64,000 nt of DNA from an uncultured Shewanella sp. (lineage in GTDB: Bacteria; Pseudomonadota; Gammaproteobacteria; Enterobacterales; Shewanellaceae), in the NCBI RefSeq assembly GCF_947491715.1, contig NZ_CANLKR010000021.1:1-64000 (forward strand), in the 5' to 3' direction. The notes below the pieces were generated by a model. That model was not told the origin of the DNA. It did not search any database and worked only from the letters and a program-made list of their open reading frames with translations. Shown here one piece after another: positions 1 to 10,889 of the stretch. The position numbers and the translations under genes are program-made. Every line of letters begins with the position of its first letter. Position 1 is the stretch's first letter.

Positions 1-114
1 AGAAAAAAGGCATTTATTTTCACTTTATTTATTAAGCACAACTTCCCCACTATTTACCCCCTAAGTTATCCACAAAATGACGCGTTATTGCCTAAAATAC
101 TGTCACTATAGATT

Positions 115-1899
115 TTATAGCGCCGAGTAAAGGCTACGGTAATACTCATCTGTTTCAAATAAGGTATGATGCGTACCTGAAGTCCTGATTTTCCCATGCT
201 CTAAAATATGTACGGAGTCCATAATTGGCATAGCTGTTAATCGGTGACTTATCATCAGCAAGGTTTTGCCTTTGGCAAACGCAAACAATAAATGCAAAAT
301 ATCTCGCTCTGTTCTCTTATCTAATCCTTCAGTCGGTTCATCCAGTAATAATAGTGGCGCATCTCTTAATAACACTCTAGCCACACCAATCCTTCTTTGC
401 TCACCACCAGAAAGCTGTCTTCCTCCCTCACCTATCCATTGCTCGAGTCCATTACTGGTTTTATCTATCGATGTCACTAAGTGACCTAGCCCCACTTGAT
501 GCAATACTTGAGTTAACTGATCATCAAGATTATCTCGTTCGGGCTTTTTCATTTTGAGGAAGGAAACATTCATAGCTAGAAGCAAGTTATCTCTAAGTGT
601 GCCACTTAATAAGTAAACACGTTGACTCATCACTGTCATGCTTTGCCGCAATTTCGACTCAGTAAAGTCATCAATATTTCGGCCATTGATTTGAATACTG
701 CCTTCTCTTGCTAACCAATCCCTCGTGATCAGTGATAATAAACTGGATTTTCCACAACCCGTCTTCCCAAGTAACGCCACTTTGTCTCCCTTCTTAATAG
801 AAAGGTTAATCCCCGATAGCACAGCTTGTTTATTCTCATAAGCAAAATGCAGATTTCGAATCTTCAATGCTTCCGGCACGCTTACATTACAGCTCTCACT
901 GCGACTATCTTCGTGAAATACAATACTCGGTGTTTGATCCGTTAATTCACTGACTCGAGTTGCCGATGCAATACAACTTGATAAATGTTGAAATGCCCCC
1001 GCAATTGGCATCAGCATTTCAATCGTCGCCATGGTCATAAAAACAATCATGGCTAGCATTGGACCGGGAGGATTGTAGCTACCAACGCCAGACGCCGCTA
1101 AGTACATTAATAACACCAGTGTTCCACCATGTAGCATGATGAGTAAAGATTGACTTAGGGCGGTGATATTCGCCATTGTTTTTTGGCTGTTGTAAAACGT
1201 AAGCGCAACGGCTGCAAGTTGCTCACGATAGCGCGCTTGAGCACCAAATAATGTTAGCTCTGCCTGACCTTGAATATAATCTAATAGAATGGTGCGATAC
1301 TGTCGCTTCATTTCAATGAGAGTACGGCCAGGTTTTTTGCCTAATTGATAAAAAAGAACGGGGATCACAAGCAGTATTATCAACAGCGTTCCAGATAATA
1401 CCATTGCCAAATACACATCAAAAAACGATACAAAAACAAATAAACCTAAAAGCACACATAAAGAAGCAAAAATAGGCGTCACTAAGCGAAGGTATAAATG
1501 ATCCAGTGTATCAATATCGGCAACTAAACGATTGAGTAAATCTCCACGCCTTATCCCTTGTAAGTCTTGGGCACTTAAGGGCAACAACTTCCCCCACGCC
1601 CAACACCTCAATTGGGTTAATAATTGAAACGTCGCCTGATGTGTCGCCAAGCGTTCACCATAGCGGCTGGCTGTGCGCGTAATCGAAAAAAAGCGCACAC
1701 CTGCTGCGGGAGAAAAAAAATTAAATGCTTGAGCAGTCACTAAGCTTAAACCTGCTATGGCCGAGGCAGATAAAAACCATCCCGACAATGACAATAAACC
1801 AATACCGGCCAGTAAGGTCACGATACTCAGTAATAGTCCCACTGATAGCATCAACCACTGCTTTTTAAACATATAAAGGTAAGGTATTAATACTTTCAT
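115..1899 (-). CDS. cydC: CydC, heterodimeric ABC exporter subunit for cytochrome bd assembly
   Basis: This is the partner half-transporter of CydD. The pair exports reductant (cysteine/glutathione) or handles haem in the inner membrane and is needed for cytochrome bd assembly. The 594-residue protein has an N-terminal six-helix ABC exporter domain (about 1-310) and a C-terminal ATPase with Walker A GKTGCGKS, signature LSGGEQRR and Walker B LLLLDEPTEGLD. The N-terminal stretch LLSLSGWFLSASAIAG and the following TRTASRYGERL match what I recall of CydC rather than CydD. It lies 3 nt after cydD in the same direction, so the two are surely co-transcribed. Length is normal for the family. Confidence 0.93.
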   Translation of the reverse strand: MKVLIPYLYMFKKQWLMLSVGLLLSIVTLLAGIGLLSLSGWFLSASAIAGLSLVTAQAFNFFSPAAGVRFFSITRTASRYGERLATHQATFQLLTQLRCWAWGKLLPLSAQDLQGIRRGDLLNRLVADIDTLDHLYLRLVTPIFASLCVLLGLFVFVSFFDVYLAMVLSGTLLIILLVIPVLFYQLGKKPGRTLIEMKRQYRTILLDYIQGQAELTLFGAQARYREQLAAVALTFYNSQKTMANITALSQSLLIMLHGGTLVLLMYLAASGVGSYNPPGPMLAMIVFMTMATIEMLMPIAGAFQHLSSCIASATRVSELTDQTPSIVFHEDSRSESCNVSVPEALKIRNLHFAYENKQAVLSGINLSIKKGDKVALLGKTGCGKSSLLSLITRDWLAREGSIQINGRNIDDFTESKLRQSMTVMSQRVYLLSGTLRDNLLLAMNVSFLKMKKPERDNLDDQLTQVLHQVGLGHLVTSIDKTSNGLEQWIGEGGRQLSGGEQRRIGVARVLLRDAPLLLLDEPTEGLDKRTERDILHLLFAFAKGKTLLMISHRLTAMPIMDSVHILEHGKIRTSGTHHTLFETDEYYRSLYSAL

Positions 1900-1902
1900 T
1901 GA

Positions 1903-3804
1903 TTAACCCTCTTCCTTAGGACCATTTTGTCCTAAAGGACGTTTATCCGACATTTCATCAAAAGTGCGATCAGAAAACAGTGACGGCTCCATCGCTTCAT
2001 TTAACATGTGACGAAATAAGCCATCGCAGCTTGCGATATCCTCAAAACGCCCCTCCTGTACCAACTTCCCTTCATCCAATACCAAAATACGATCTTTTTC
2101 TTTAAGCTGCTCTAAACGATGTGTCACCATGATGCTAGTTTTCAAGCGCATTGCCTTTGATAAGCTGAGCACGACCGATTGCTCACTATGGCTATCTAAA
2201 CTGGCTGTCGGTTCATCTAATAAATACAAATCTGCGTTATGAGCTAAAGCACGAGCAAGGGCAATGCGCTGTGCTTGCCCAACTGAAACACCAGCCGATT
2301 GCTCTCCAACAGGATGATAAATACCTAATGTCAGAGGCGTGATAAAATCCATTGCCCTTGCTGCTTCTAATAAGGCGATAACGTGTGTGTCCGTTAAATC
2401 AGGGTTAGCCAAGGCCACATTGTCTCGTATGGTGCCATGAAATAATTGCGGTTCTTGGCCAAGCCACGTCAACCTCTTACGCCAATGCGTTAAATCAACA
2501 CTCGACAACCCAATACCATTCACAAAAATGTCACCACGAAAAGGTAAAAAGCCCATGATTGCATTGAGCAGACTGGTTTTACCTGCCCCGCTTGGACCCA
2601 CAATGGCAATATGCTCATTGGCTTTTAACTCAAAGCTTATTGGGCCTAATAATCGTTGACCGTCAAAGCTCATCACCTCTAAATCTTCTACTTTTATATC
2701 AACAAGCTCATTAATAAGCATAGAAGCAGTATTTGATGTATCACGTGTTACGCCAGCTGTTTTTATCGCCGTACTCGATTTTTCATCTTGATTGACTGAT
2801 GATGTTTGCTCTTCATATAACAATAAGGCTTGTAATGCTTCTGCGGCGCCAATGGCTTGTGCCTTGGCATGATAATGTGCCCCTAAATCTCTGAGCGGCT
2901 GAAAAAATTCAGGGGCTAAAATCAACACAAAGAAACCCGTAAATAACGTCACTGGTGTGCCGTAATTGCCAAAGTTCAAATGGCCTAAATAACTAAACCC
3001 AAAATAAACCGCCAATACCGCAATAGACACGGCAGCAAAAAACTCTAATACCGCCGAGCTTAAAAATGCCATCCTTAGCACAGACATAGTCCGCTCTCTA
3101 AACTCATTCGAGGCTTTTTCTATGGCTTTTGCCTCCTCCTCTCCTCGATAAAACAACTTAATAGTACTCAGCCCTTTTAAGCGATCCATAAAATGACCGC
3201 TTAATCTTGATAACGCCGTGAAATTTTTTCGATTCGCGTCCGCCGCCCCCATCCCCACTAAAATCATAAATAAAGGGATTAAAGGTGCCGTTAATGCCAA
3301 TACAAGGCCTGCAGCCCAATTCATCGGAAAAACGATCACCAAAATCATAAGAGGAATAAAGCCTGCTAGCATCATCTGCGGTAGATACTTGGCATAAAAA
3401 TCATGTAAGTCTTCAACTTGCTCTAAAACAAGCGTGGCCCAACTGCCCGCAGGTTTACCTTTAATAAACACAGGACCAAGCGTTGAAAGCTTATTGAGCA
3501 CCGCATCTCTTATATGCTGCCTAAGGCGAAGACCCGCCATAAAGCTAACCCGCTCTCGAGCATAAGCAAGCAAGGCTCTCAGCACAATAATCGCGATAAA
3601 CCCAACAAACTCGGCTGTAAAGGCAGACGTTGGCATATTAAGAATAATCAGCCCATGTAAACATTTAGCCAACAACCAAGCCTGAATAATTAATGCCCCT
3701 CCTGTTAAGGCGCCCAATAACATACTCAAAGATAAATAGTGCCCACAGGCTTTTTTATGTGACTTTAACCACTGGAGTAAGACTGTTTCTTGAGATTTAT
3801 CCAT
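1903..3804 (-). CDS. cydD: CydD, heterodimeric ABC exporter subunit for cytochrome bd assembly
   Basis: First gene of the cydDC pair, with an N-terminal exporter membrane domain and a C-terminal ATPase: Walker A GPSGAGKTS, the atypical signature SVGQAQRIALARAL typical of CydD, and Walker B LYLLDEPTASLD. The frame opens 21 codons further upstream (3867), but I chose the ATG at 3804. It has GGAG four bases before it, and MDKSQ..LLQWL aligns with the start of E. coli CydD. With this start the protein is 633 residues, longer than the usual ~590. The excess is mainly a hydrophilic Ser/Thr/Asp-rich linker of about 40 residues between the membrane and ATPase domains. Confidence 0.92.
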   Translation of the reverse strand: MDKSQETVLLQWLKSHKKACGHYLSLSMLLGALTGGALIIQAWLLAKCLHGLIILNMPTSAFTAEFVGFIAIIVLRALLAYARERVSFMAGLRLRQHIRDAVLNKLSTLGPVFIKGKPAGSWATLVLEQVEDLHDFYAKYLPQMMLAGFIPLMILVIVFPMNWAAGLVLALTAPLIPLFMILVGMGAADANRKNFTALSRLSGHFMDRLKGLSTIKLFYRGEEEAKAIEKASNEFRERTMSVLRMAFLSSAVLEFFAAVSIAVLAVYFGFSYLGHLNFGNYGTPVTLFTGFFVLILAPEFFQPLRDLGAHYHAKAQAIGAAEALQALLLYEEQTSSVNQDEKSSTAIKTAGVTRDTSNTASMLINELVDIKVEDLEVMSFDGQRLLGPISFELKANEHIAIVGPSGAGKTSLLNAIMGFLPFRGDIFVNGIGLSSVDLTHWRKRLTWLGQEPQLFHGTIRDNVALANPDLTDTHVIALLEAARAMDFITPLTLGIYHPVGEQSAGVSVGQAQRIALARALAHNADLYLLDEPTASLDSHSEQSVVLSLSKAMRLKTSIMVTHRLEQLKEKDRILVLDEGKLVQEGRFEDIASCDGLFRHMLNEAMEPSLFSDRTFDEMSDKRPLGQNGPKEEG

Positions 3805-4032
3805 GGGGCTCCAAATTACGGATGATGCGTTAATACAAGGCTGAACTTGAGTATCCCAAGCATTCACATTAGAAGATACTTAAGCAGAAAAAAATGCTAC
3901 ACGGCGCACAAAACAGCCATGATGAAATAAATATTTGCAATAATAATGTAAGGATTCATGCGATAAAGCAGCAAAATATTAACCTTAATGAGTCAATATC
4001 CGCCTCCTACTTTCATCACTTCTTTTCCTATT

Positions 4033-4407
4033 TTAACGGAATACAGCCAAGTTCAATACTAATGGCACACCTAACCATGATGCATATTCAGTATGGTCTT
4101 GGAAATCTTTCCCTGTATCGGCATGAATTAAAATTGATAAGCCTTGCCTATTTTTATTCAACCAATGAAGTAACTCGTCATATTCCACTTGAGTGAAAGC
4201 AAGCTGACAGCTCCATTTAGGGTGTGGTCCAACTAACTTTTGATGAATACGGCCTAATTTCAGATTAAACAAATTCGCTGCTTGCTGACATAATTGTGTC
4301 GCCAGTGGCAGGGTCGTTTCATCAAAGTAAACATGAGCATGGTAAAACTCATGGCTATTTTCCTGTAACAATGCATCTTTATGTACAAAAACATTTTTGT
4401 CGGTCAT
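4033..4407 (-). CDS. DOPA 4,5-dioxygenase family protein
   Basis: A 124-residue cytosolic protein of the small DOPA 4,5-dioxygenase family, a ferredoxin-like fold described from fungal and plant extradiol dioxygenases. Seen features are the FYHAHVYFDE motif near residue 21, the pair of His residues around LGRIHQKLVGPHPKWSCQLAF, and the closing segment LIHADTGKDFQDHTEYASWLG. These His-rich signatures define the family. Substrates in bacteria are unknown, so the real reaction cannot be named. It is divergent from the glycosyltransferase gene, with starts 50 bp apart, so they share a promoter region. Confidence 0.75.
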   Translation of the reverse strand: MTDKNVFVHKDALLQENSHEFYHAHVYFDETTLPLATQLCQQAANLFNLKLGRIHQKLVGPHPKWSCQLAFTQVEYDELLHWLNKNRQGLSILIHADTGKDFQDHTEYASWLGVPLVLNLAVFR

Positions 4408-4457
4408 TTCATCGCCTTCTTTCTATTTCTAGTGCGTTTACTGATATAATCCACGCC

Positions 4458-5777
4458 ATGAAAACACTTCTCGTTATAGGCTATGTTTGGCCCGAACCTA
4501 ATTCCAGTGCTGCCGGATCTCGTATGTTGCAGCTTCTTAATACTTTTTTACTGCAAGGATACCTGATCACATATGCCAGTCCGGCTCAGGCCAGCGAACA
4601 TGCCGTTGTTTTATCTGATTTAACGATTACTGCCACTCACATTGATGTCAATGACAGCAGCTTTGATGATTTTATCATTGAGCTTCAGCCTGATATTGTG
4701 CTGTTTGATCGTTTCATGATGGAGGAGCAATTTGCTTGGCGAGTTGAAAAACATTGTCCTCAAGCCTTGAGAGTGCTCGACACCGAAGATTTGCATTGCT
4801 TACGTTTCGCCAGACAAAAAATGGCAAAAGCCCAGGCTAAAACCGTCATACAAGCTGTCGATAATCATCATTTATACAGCGAACAGGCCAAACGTGAAAT
4901 TGCCGCCATTTTACGCTGCGATCTCAGTATTATGATCAGCGAATATGAAATAAAGCTGTTGCAAGAACACTTCAATGTGCCAAAGTCTGTCTTAATTTAT
5001 ATTCCTTTCATGCTGCCCACTTTAAAGGATCCCACTTTTAACCCCTTTGAACAAAGAGCCCATTTTGTTTCGATTGGAAACTTCCGTCATGAACCCAATT
5101 GGGATGCCGTTTTATGTTTAAAGCAATACATATGGCCACTCATTCGCAAAAAGTTACCCCAAGCGCAACTCCATATTTACGGTGCTTATCCTCCTAAGAA
5201 AGCTACGCAACTCCATAATGAAAAGCAAGGTTTTCTAGTTAAAGGCTGGGTTGATGATGCAAAAGCCATGCTGAGCGATGCCAAGGTATTATTGTCTCCT
5301 CTCAGGTTCGGTGCAGGGCTAAAAGGGAAATTTATTGATGCCGCAGAGTGCGGCCTTCCCAGTGTGACAACATCTGTAGGCCGTGAAGGGTTATTTTTGA
5401 ATGATAATCTTTTCAATGACAGTCTTGTTGATAACAGTCTGATTAATAATAGTGTAACCAATGACGCGCTGGGGGAAAACTCAGTAACATTATTAAGCCA
5501 TGATGATTTTAATCATTTTGCAGAATTAGCCATCGAACTCTATTGCAACGAGACACTCTGGCATACACTGCAACAAAACGGGCCCAGTTGGCTCAATCAA
5601 CGCTTTAATGAGTCCAAATATCAAAGCTTGCTGATTGCCCGTATTGATGAAATCAACGAAACATTAGCCAGTCACCGCCAAAATAATTTTATCGGTTCCA
5701 TGTTATTGCACCACAGCATGAAAAGCACTCAGTATATGTCACAGTGGATTGAAGCAAAAAACAAACTCACAAACTAG
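4458..5777 (+). CDS. Glycosyltransferase, group 1-like (GT-B fold)
   Basis: A 439-residue cytosolic protein starting MKTLLVIGYVWPEPNSSAAG, an N-terminal Rossmann start typical of group 1 glycosyltransferases. The C-terminal half carries FVSIGNFRHEPNWDA, then PLIRKKLPQAQLHIYGAYPP, then LLSPLRFGAGLKGKFIDAAECGLPSVTT, the nucleotide-sugar binding core seen in GT4-like enzymes. The frame is open further upstream, but that overlaps the divergent neighbour and only the ATG at 4458 gives the conserved N-terminus. Odd: an Asn/Ser/Leu-rich segment of near-repeats (NDSL, DNSL, NNSV, ENSV) interrupts the core at nt 5398-5485. Acceptor sugar is unknown. Confidence 0.8.
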   Translation: MKTLLVIGYVWPEPNSSAAGSRMLQLLNTFLLQGYLITYASPAQASEHAVVLSDLTITATHIDVNDSSFDDFIIELQPDIVLFDRFMMEEQFAWRVEKHCPQALRVLDTEDLHCLRFARQKMAKAQAKTVIQAVDNHHLYSEQAKREIAAILRCDLSIMISEYEIKLLQEHFNVPKSVLIYIPFMLPTLKDPTFNPFEQRAHFVSIGNFRHEPNWDAVLCLKQYIWPLIRKKLPQAQLHIYGAYPPKKATQLHNEKQGFLVKGWVDDAKAMLSDAKVLLSPLRFGAGLKGKFIDAAECGLPSVTTSVGREGLFLNDNLFNDSLVDNSLINNSVTNDALGENSVTLLSHDDFNHFAELAIELYCNETLWHTLQQNGPSWLNQRFNESKYQSLLIARIDEINETLASHRQNNFIGSMLLHHSMKSTQYMSQWIEAKNKLTN

Positions 5778-5792
5778 CCCATTTTCACCGAT

Positions 5793-5828
5793 AACAAAAA
5801 AGCCATTCGAGAGAATGGCTTTTTTGTT
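5793..5828. terminator. Bidirectional intrinsic terminator
   Basis: A perfect 16-bp inverted repeat (5793-5808 with 5813-5828) around a GAGA loop. The stem has a GCCATTC core flanked by A6 and T6 tracts. It lies between the convergent ends of the glycosyltransferase and murA, so it can end transcription from both sides. Confidence 0.9.
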
Positions 5829-5830
5829 AA

Positions 5831-7099
<1,269 letters not shown>

Positions 7100-7357
7100 C
7101 TAACTTGGCATATTGAATACTTTTTCACGCTTCCATTGCGCAATAGTAAAAGCATTGATTGTTATAGCGTGTAACTCACCACTGGTAATATGGCCCATCA
7201 ATGGCCCATAAATTGTTTGCTGTTGCTTAACGCGGTTCATCCCATCAAAACAGTCACCCACGGCAATAATTTTGTAATGAGTTCCCTCTTGGCTAACATG
7301 CACTTCTTCTAAAGACAGAGCCTCAAGCAGTATACCTTCTATCTCTTTACATTCCAT
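7100..7357 (-). CDS. ibaG: BolA/IbaG family protein
   Basis: A small BolA-like protein (85 residues from the ATG at 7357) that in other bacteria works with monothiol glutaredoxins in iron-sulfur or acid-stress biology. Seen: EIEGILLEALSLEEVHVSQEG, the FDGMNRVKQQQTIYGPL helix-turn-helix-like core, and HAITINAFT. The frame can also start at a GTG at 7369. I preferred the ATG because GAAGAG lies just upstream, although E. coli IbaG does carry a few extra N-terminal residues. Its position between mlaB and murA is conserved in gammaproteobacteria. Confidence 0.93.
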   Translation of the reverse strand: MECKEIEGILLEALSLEEVHVSQEGTHYKIIAVGDCFDGMNRVKQQQTIYGPLMGHITSGELHAITINAFTIAQWKREKVFNMPS

Positions 7358-7370
7358 GGATCTCTTCACC

Positions 7371-7664
7371 TCAGATGACTTCTTTAAAAAAGAAGTCTTT
7401 TAAATCATATAATTGGATTAATTTTTTAACTTGGTCCGCAGGCGCTTTCAGGGTCAGTATTTGCCCTTGTTTAGCGCTAATACTCACTAATTCAAAGATA
7501 AAAGCCATACCAGCACTGTCGCTAAATGCCAATTGACTTAAATCTAATACTTGCGTATTTGCCGCTAATAAAGTCGTTTTTTTCGGCCACAAGTCTATCA
7601 CATCATTTTGATTCAAATGACCACTGATATGGCAAACCTCGCCTTGTTGAGTAAAAGTCGGCAC
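7371..7664 (-). CDS. mlaB: MlaB, STAS-domain regulatory subunit of the Mla lipid transporter
   Basis: A 97-residue cytosolic STAS protein that binds the ATPase MlaF and stabilises the MlaFEDB complex, which moves phospholipids between the membranes. Seen: the STAS core with LDLSQLAFSDSAGMAFIFEL, where the conserved D-S-A-G lies at the helix start as in anti-sigma antagonists. The start codon is GTG. It overlaps the mlaC stop by one base (7664), showing tight coupling. Confidence 0.9.
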   Translation of the reverse strand: MPTFTQQGEVCHISGHLNQNDVIDLWPKKTTLLAANTQVLDLSQLAFSDSAGMAFIFELVSISAKQGQILTLKAPADQVKKLIQLYDLKDFFFKEVI

Positions 7665-8401
7665 TATTTGCTCTTCTCGCTAGATTGACTGGTGATAGAT
7701 TGCTGTGCTTTTTCATTTAACGTTTCTATGACTTTATCAATCCCTTGTTGACGAATAAGATTACCAATTTCTGATTGTTTCGTTGATAATAAACTCACAC
7801 CTTCAGCAACCATATCAAACGCTTTCCAAGTACCATCTTTCAAACGTCTTACTTTGAAAATCAATTTAATCGGCGGACGACCTTTCTCGATAACTTGTAC
7901 ATCAACACTGACCATTTTTTCATTAGCAAATTTTTCAGCGGGCGAAAATTGAATTTTTTGATCGGTATATTCAGTAAACGCTTGCGCATAAGTGGTGATC
8001 AAGTAATCAGTAAAAGCCTTCACAAAGTTATTGCGCTGCTCTTTCGTGCTGTCTCTTAAATACTGTCCCATGACCTTGTATGATGCATATTTAGAGTCAA
8101 TATAAGGCATCAAATCATCTTGAATAATCACTTTTAAGTAATTAGGGTCGGCTTTAATTTTTGCTTGCTGTTTATGAAAGCTGGCAAAGGTTTTATTCGC
8201 CGCTCCTTCAATCATTAAATAAGGATTTTTAGTATCAATAACAATACTACTAGGATCAGCTACCTTCTTACTCGCTTCAGGATTTGCCTGTTGACTCGCT
8301 GAAGATTTCTCTGCATTCACAGTCGTATCTTGGGCAAAAACATTGGCACTCGACCCTAATAAAATAACCGTAACAGCACTGGCTAATAGTTTTTTCAACA
8401 T
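7664..8401 (-). CDS. mlaC: MlaC, periplasmic phospholipid shuttle
   Basis: A 245-residue periplasmic lipid-binding protein that carries phospholipid between the MlaA-porin complex and MlaFEDB. It has a Sec signal peptide (MLKKLLASAVTVILLGSSANVFAQ), cleaved after about residue 23. The mature part carries QRNNFVKAFTDYLITTYA and GWK-type positions VRRLKDGTWKAFDMVAEGVS, which match the MlaC family. After the signal there is a Ser/Ala/Lys-rich linker of about 25 residues, longer than in E. coli MlaC. Fourth gene of the mla run. Confidence 0.93.
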   Translation of the reverse strand: MLKKLLASAVTVILLGSSANVFAQDTTVNAEKSSASQQANPEASKKVADPSSIVIDTKNPYLMIEGAANKTFASFHKQQAKIKADPNYLKVIIQDDLMPYIDSKYASYKVMGQYLRDSTKEQRNNFVKAFTDYLITTYAQAFTEYTDQKIQFSPAEKFANEKMVSVDVQVIEKGRPPIKLIFKVRRLKDGTWKAFDMVAEGVSLLSTKQSEIGNLIRQQGIDKVIETLNEKAQQSITSQSSEKSK

Positions 8402-8415
8402 AATTTCAACTCCGT

Positions 8416-8889
8416 TTATTTGCCTTTAGAAGACATGCTATATAACAGTTGACCAATTAAATCTTCAAGAATTAACGCAGACTGCGTGTCGTCAATACTG
8501 TCACCATTTTTCAACATCGACACATCATCATCGACAAATCCAGGTTTTAAACCAAGAAACTGCTCGCCCAACAGGCCTGACGTTAAAATAGCTAAGCTAC
8601 TGGTATCAGGAAAAGAAGAATATTGCTTATCCATTGCCATGGTCACAACAGGTTCAAGTTTCACCGGATCAAGCTTAATCGCGGTCACACGCCCGACAAC
8701 AACCCCACCCACTTTAACTGGAGAGCGCACTTTTAACCCGCCAACATTACCGAATTTGGCATACAAGGTATAGGTACTATCACCTCTGCTCACTTGTACA
8801 TTAGCCACATTAAAGACTAACACTAGAAACGCCGCCAACCCTGCCAACAAAAACAGCCCAACGAGTATTTCAATTTTCCGTGTCAACAT
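8416..8889 (-). CDS. mlaD: MlaD, MCE-domain lipid transport subunit
   Basis: Inner-membrane anchored MCE protein that forms the hexameric ring of the Mla transporter. From the ATG at 8889 it is 157 residues: one TM helix (EILVGLFLLAGLAAFLVLVF) and an MCE domain with GGLKVRSPVKVGGVVVGRV and DTSSLAILTSGLLGEQFLGL. The C-terminal segment ALILEDLIGQLLYS is as in E. coli. An alternative ATG at 8940 would add 17 residues. Neither start has an ideal ribosome site, and I chose the one that fits family length. Unusually, 176 bp separate it from mlaE. Confidence 0.92.
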   Translation of the reverse strand: MLTRKIEILVGLFLLAGLAAFLVLVFNVANVQVSRGDSTYTLYAKFGNVGGLKVRSPVKVGGVVVGRVTAIKLDPVKLEPVVTMAMDKQYSSFPDTSSLAILTSGLLGEQFLGLKPGFVDDDVSMLKNGDSIDDTQSALILEDLIGQLLYSMSSKGK

Positions 8890-9065
8890 ACCTTTATTAC
8901 CACTCTCACTTGCGATACCCAATGTATCTACATTTATCAATTAACGGTAACCTTTACTCATGATCACCGCCGACTTTTGATGTGCCCATTAATTTATCAT
9001 CTCATCATACTGTTAGACTAAAACTAAATAGACATATTCAATATATGTTCAGCTCAGATTCATCA

Positions 9066-9851
9066 TTACTGGCCAAACATTAAAGTGGTCATTAAGAAAT
9101 CTAATGCCAAAATGGCTAAGCTAGACTGAACCACTGTTTGTGTTGTCGCTTTACTGATCCCTTCAGGATTAGGAATAACATGATAGCCACGATACAGCGC
9201 TATCCAAGTCACTACTACGGCAAATACGACACTTTTAATTAAACAATTAACAATATCTTTTCGCCATTCAACTGATGCTTGTAAAATCGACCAAAAACTT
9301 CCTGAATCTATCCCTTTCCAATCGACGCCCACTACATGGCCACCATAAATCCCCACAGCGCTAAACATGAGTGCCAAAAGAGGTAAACTGATGACACCAG
9401 CCCAAAAGCGAGGAGCAATGATTTGCCGTAAAGGATCGATAGCCATCATCTCTAAACTGGATAATTGTTCCGTACTTTTCATCAAGCCAATTTCAGCAGT
9501 CAATGCCGATCCCGCACGCCCTGCAAATAATAGCGCCGTGACCACAGGTCCTAGCTCTCGCAATAAACTTAAGGCAACCATAGGCCCTAAACTTTGCTCA
9601 GCACCATAACCTACTAAAATAGTATAGCCTTGAAGCGCTAGTACCATTCCGATGAATAGGCCCGAGACTAAAATAATCACCATGGATTGCACACCCACCA
9701 CATAAAGCTGCTTTATCAGCAAAGGGGTGCCTTTTTTCACACGAGGTACTCTCACCACTGCACGATAAAGCATAATGCCGGCACGACCCATGCCCATAAC
9801 ATTATCAATCGCCCAGCGCCCAACGTTGGCGATTTTATCAATCACACTCAT
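9066..9851 (-). CDS. mlaE: MlaE, permease of the Mla lipid transporter
   Basis: Polytopic inner-membrane permease of the MlaFEDB complex (261 residues). Several TM helices are visible (for example [23 protein letters not shown]). The conserved motif [19 protein letters not shown] with [18 protein letters not shown] is the coupling region that contacts MlaF in this family. It ends with [17 protein letters not shown], the expected C-terminus, so the protein is complete. mlaF lies 46 bp upstream. Confidence 0.95.
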   Translation of the reverse strand: MSVIDKIANVGRWAIDNVMGMGRAGIMLYRAVVRVPRVKKGTPLLIKQLYVVGVQSMVIILVSGLFIGMVLALQGYTILVGYGAEQSLGPMVALSLLRELGPVVTALLFAGRAGSALTAEIGLMKSTEQLSSLEMMAIDPLRQIIAPRFWAGVISLPLLALMFSAVGIYGGHVVGVDWKGIDSGSFWSILQASVEWRKDIVNCLIKSVVFAVVVTWIALYRGYHVIPNPEGISKATTQTVVQSSLAILALDFLMTTLMFGQ

Positions 9852-9897
9852 TCAACACCCATCCTTAAATTTACCTGCTATTTATCTATAGAAACGT

Positions 9898-10710
9898 CTA
9901 TTTCAAACCCTGTAACAACTCTTGCTGATAATCTGCAGCGGGGTAATGAAAAGGCACGGGCCCATCAGGCGCACCTTGTATAAATTGTTTCAATTGTTCA
10001 CTATCGGTATTACGCAGCGCTTCAGGTGTACCATGTGCAATAATGGTTTTATCCGCCATCACATAGACATAATCAGCAATACTTAATACTTCTTGTACAT
10101 CATGTGAAACCACCACGGACGTTAGATTTAACGCATCTGACAACTCACGTATCAATTTTACCAATACACCCATTGAAATCGGATCTTGTCCCGCAAACGG
10201 TTCATCATACATCACCATCTCAGGCTCTAATGCAATCGCCCTCGCTAAAGCCGCACGACGCTGCATACCGCCTGATAATTCAGTGGGCATCTGTTTCGCC
10301 ACGCCTCGAAGTCCTACCGCTTCAAGTTTCATCAACACAATGCGCTCGATTATCGGCTCGGCCAACCCCGAATGTTCCCGTAATGCAAAAGCGACATTAT
10401 CAAAGACATTCATATCAGTAAAAAGTGCCCCACTTTGAAAAAGCATACTCATACGCTTTCGTATAGAAAATAGCTCCGCGCGGCTCGCTTTATGAATATC
10501 TAGACCATCAAACAACACTTGGCCTGAATCTGGGGTTAACTGCCCCCCCATTAATTTCAATAAGGTTGTCTTGCCAATCCCGCTGGGGCCCATGATGGCC
10601 GTCACTTTTCCTTTAGGGATCGATAAACTGACATCATCATAGATAACACGTTGTCCACGACTAAAGCCCAAATTTCGAATCTCAATGAGCGGTTTCTGCG
10701 TTTGAGTCAT
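9898..10710 (-). CDS. mlaF: MlaF, ATPase of the Mla lipid transporter
   Basis: Cytosolic ABC ATPase powering phospholipid transport by MlaFEDB. Walker A GPSGIGKTT, Q-loop region MLFQSGALFTDMNVFDNVAF, signature LSGGMQRRAALARAI, Walker B MVMYDEPFAGQDP and the H-loop SHDVQE are all present. I moved the start to the ATG at 10710 (270 residues), which has GGAA about 8 nt upstream and gives the usual N-terminus. It is the first gene of the leftward mla-ibaG-murA operon and is divergent from the antiporter gene, so the operon promoter should lie within 10711-10889. Confidence 0.95.
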   Translation of the reverse strand: MTQTQKPLIEIRNLGFSRGQRVIYDDVSLSIPKGKVTAIMGPSGIGKTTLLKLMGGQLTPDSGQVLFDGLDIHKASRAELFSIRKRMSMLFQSGALFTDMNVFDNVAFALREHSGLAEPIIERIVLMKLEAVGLRGVAKQMPTELSGGMQRRAALARAIALEPEMVMYDEPFAGQDPISMGVLVKLIRELSDALNLTSVVVSHDVQEVLSIADYVYVMADKTIIAHGTPEALRNTDSEQLKQFIQGAPDGPVPFHYPAADYQQELLQGLK

Positions 10711-10889
10711 ACTTAAATTCCGGCATTTATAAGATGAAATATCAGGTCTCCCTGACAAAAATAGAGTGATAAATTGTACGAAATTGATAAAATAGAAACA
10801 ACATAATCTAGACTATCTTGCCTCAATACTTTCAATTTACGTCAAATCCAGCGAAAATGCTCGCCAATACTTCTAAAAATTATAATCAA

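Noticed and set aside
3894-4196. 100-codon ORF on + strand over the DOPA-dioxygenase gene
   Set aside because: Mostly antisense to the recognised gene, no ribosome site, no recognisable product.
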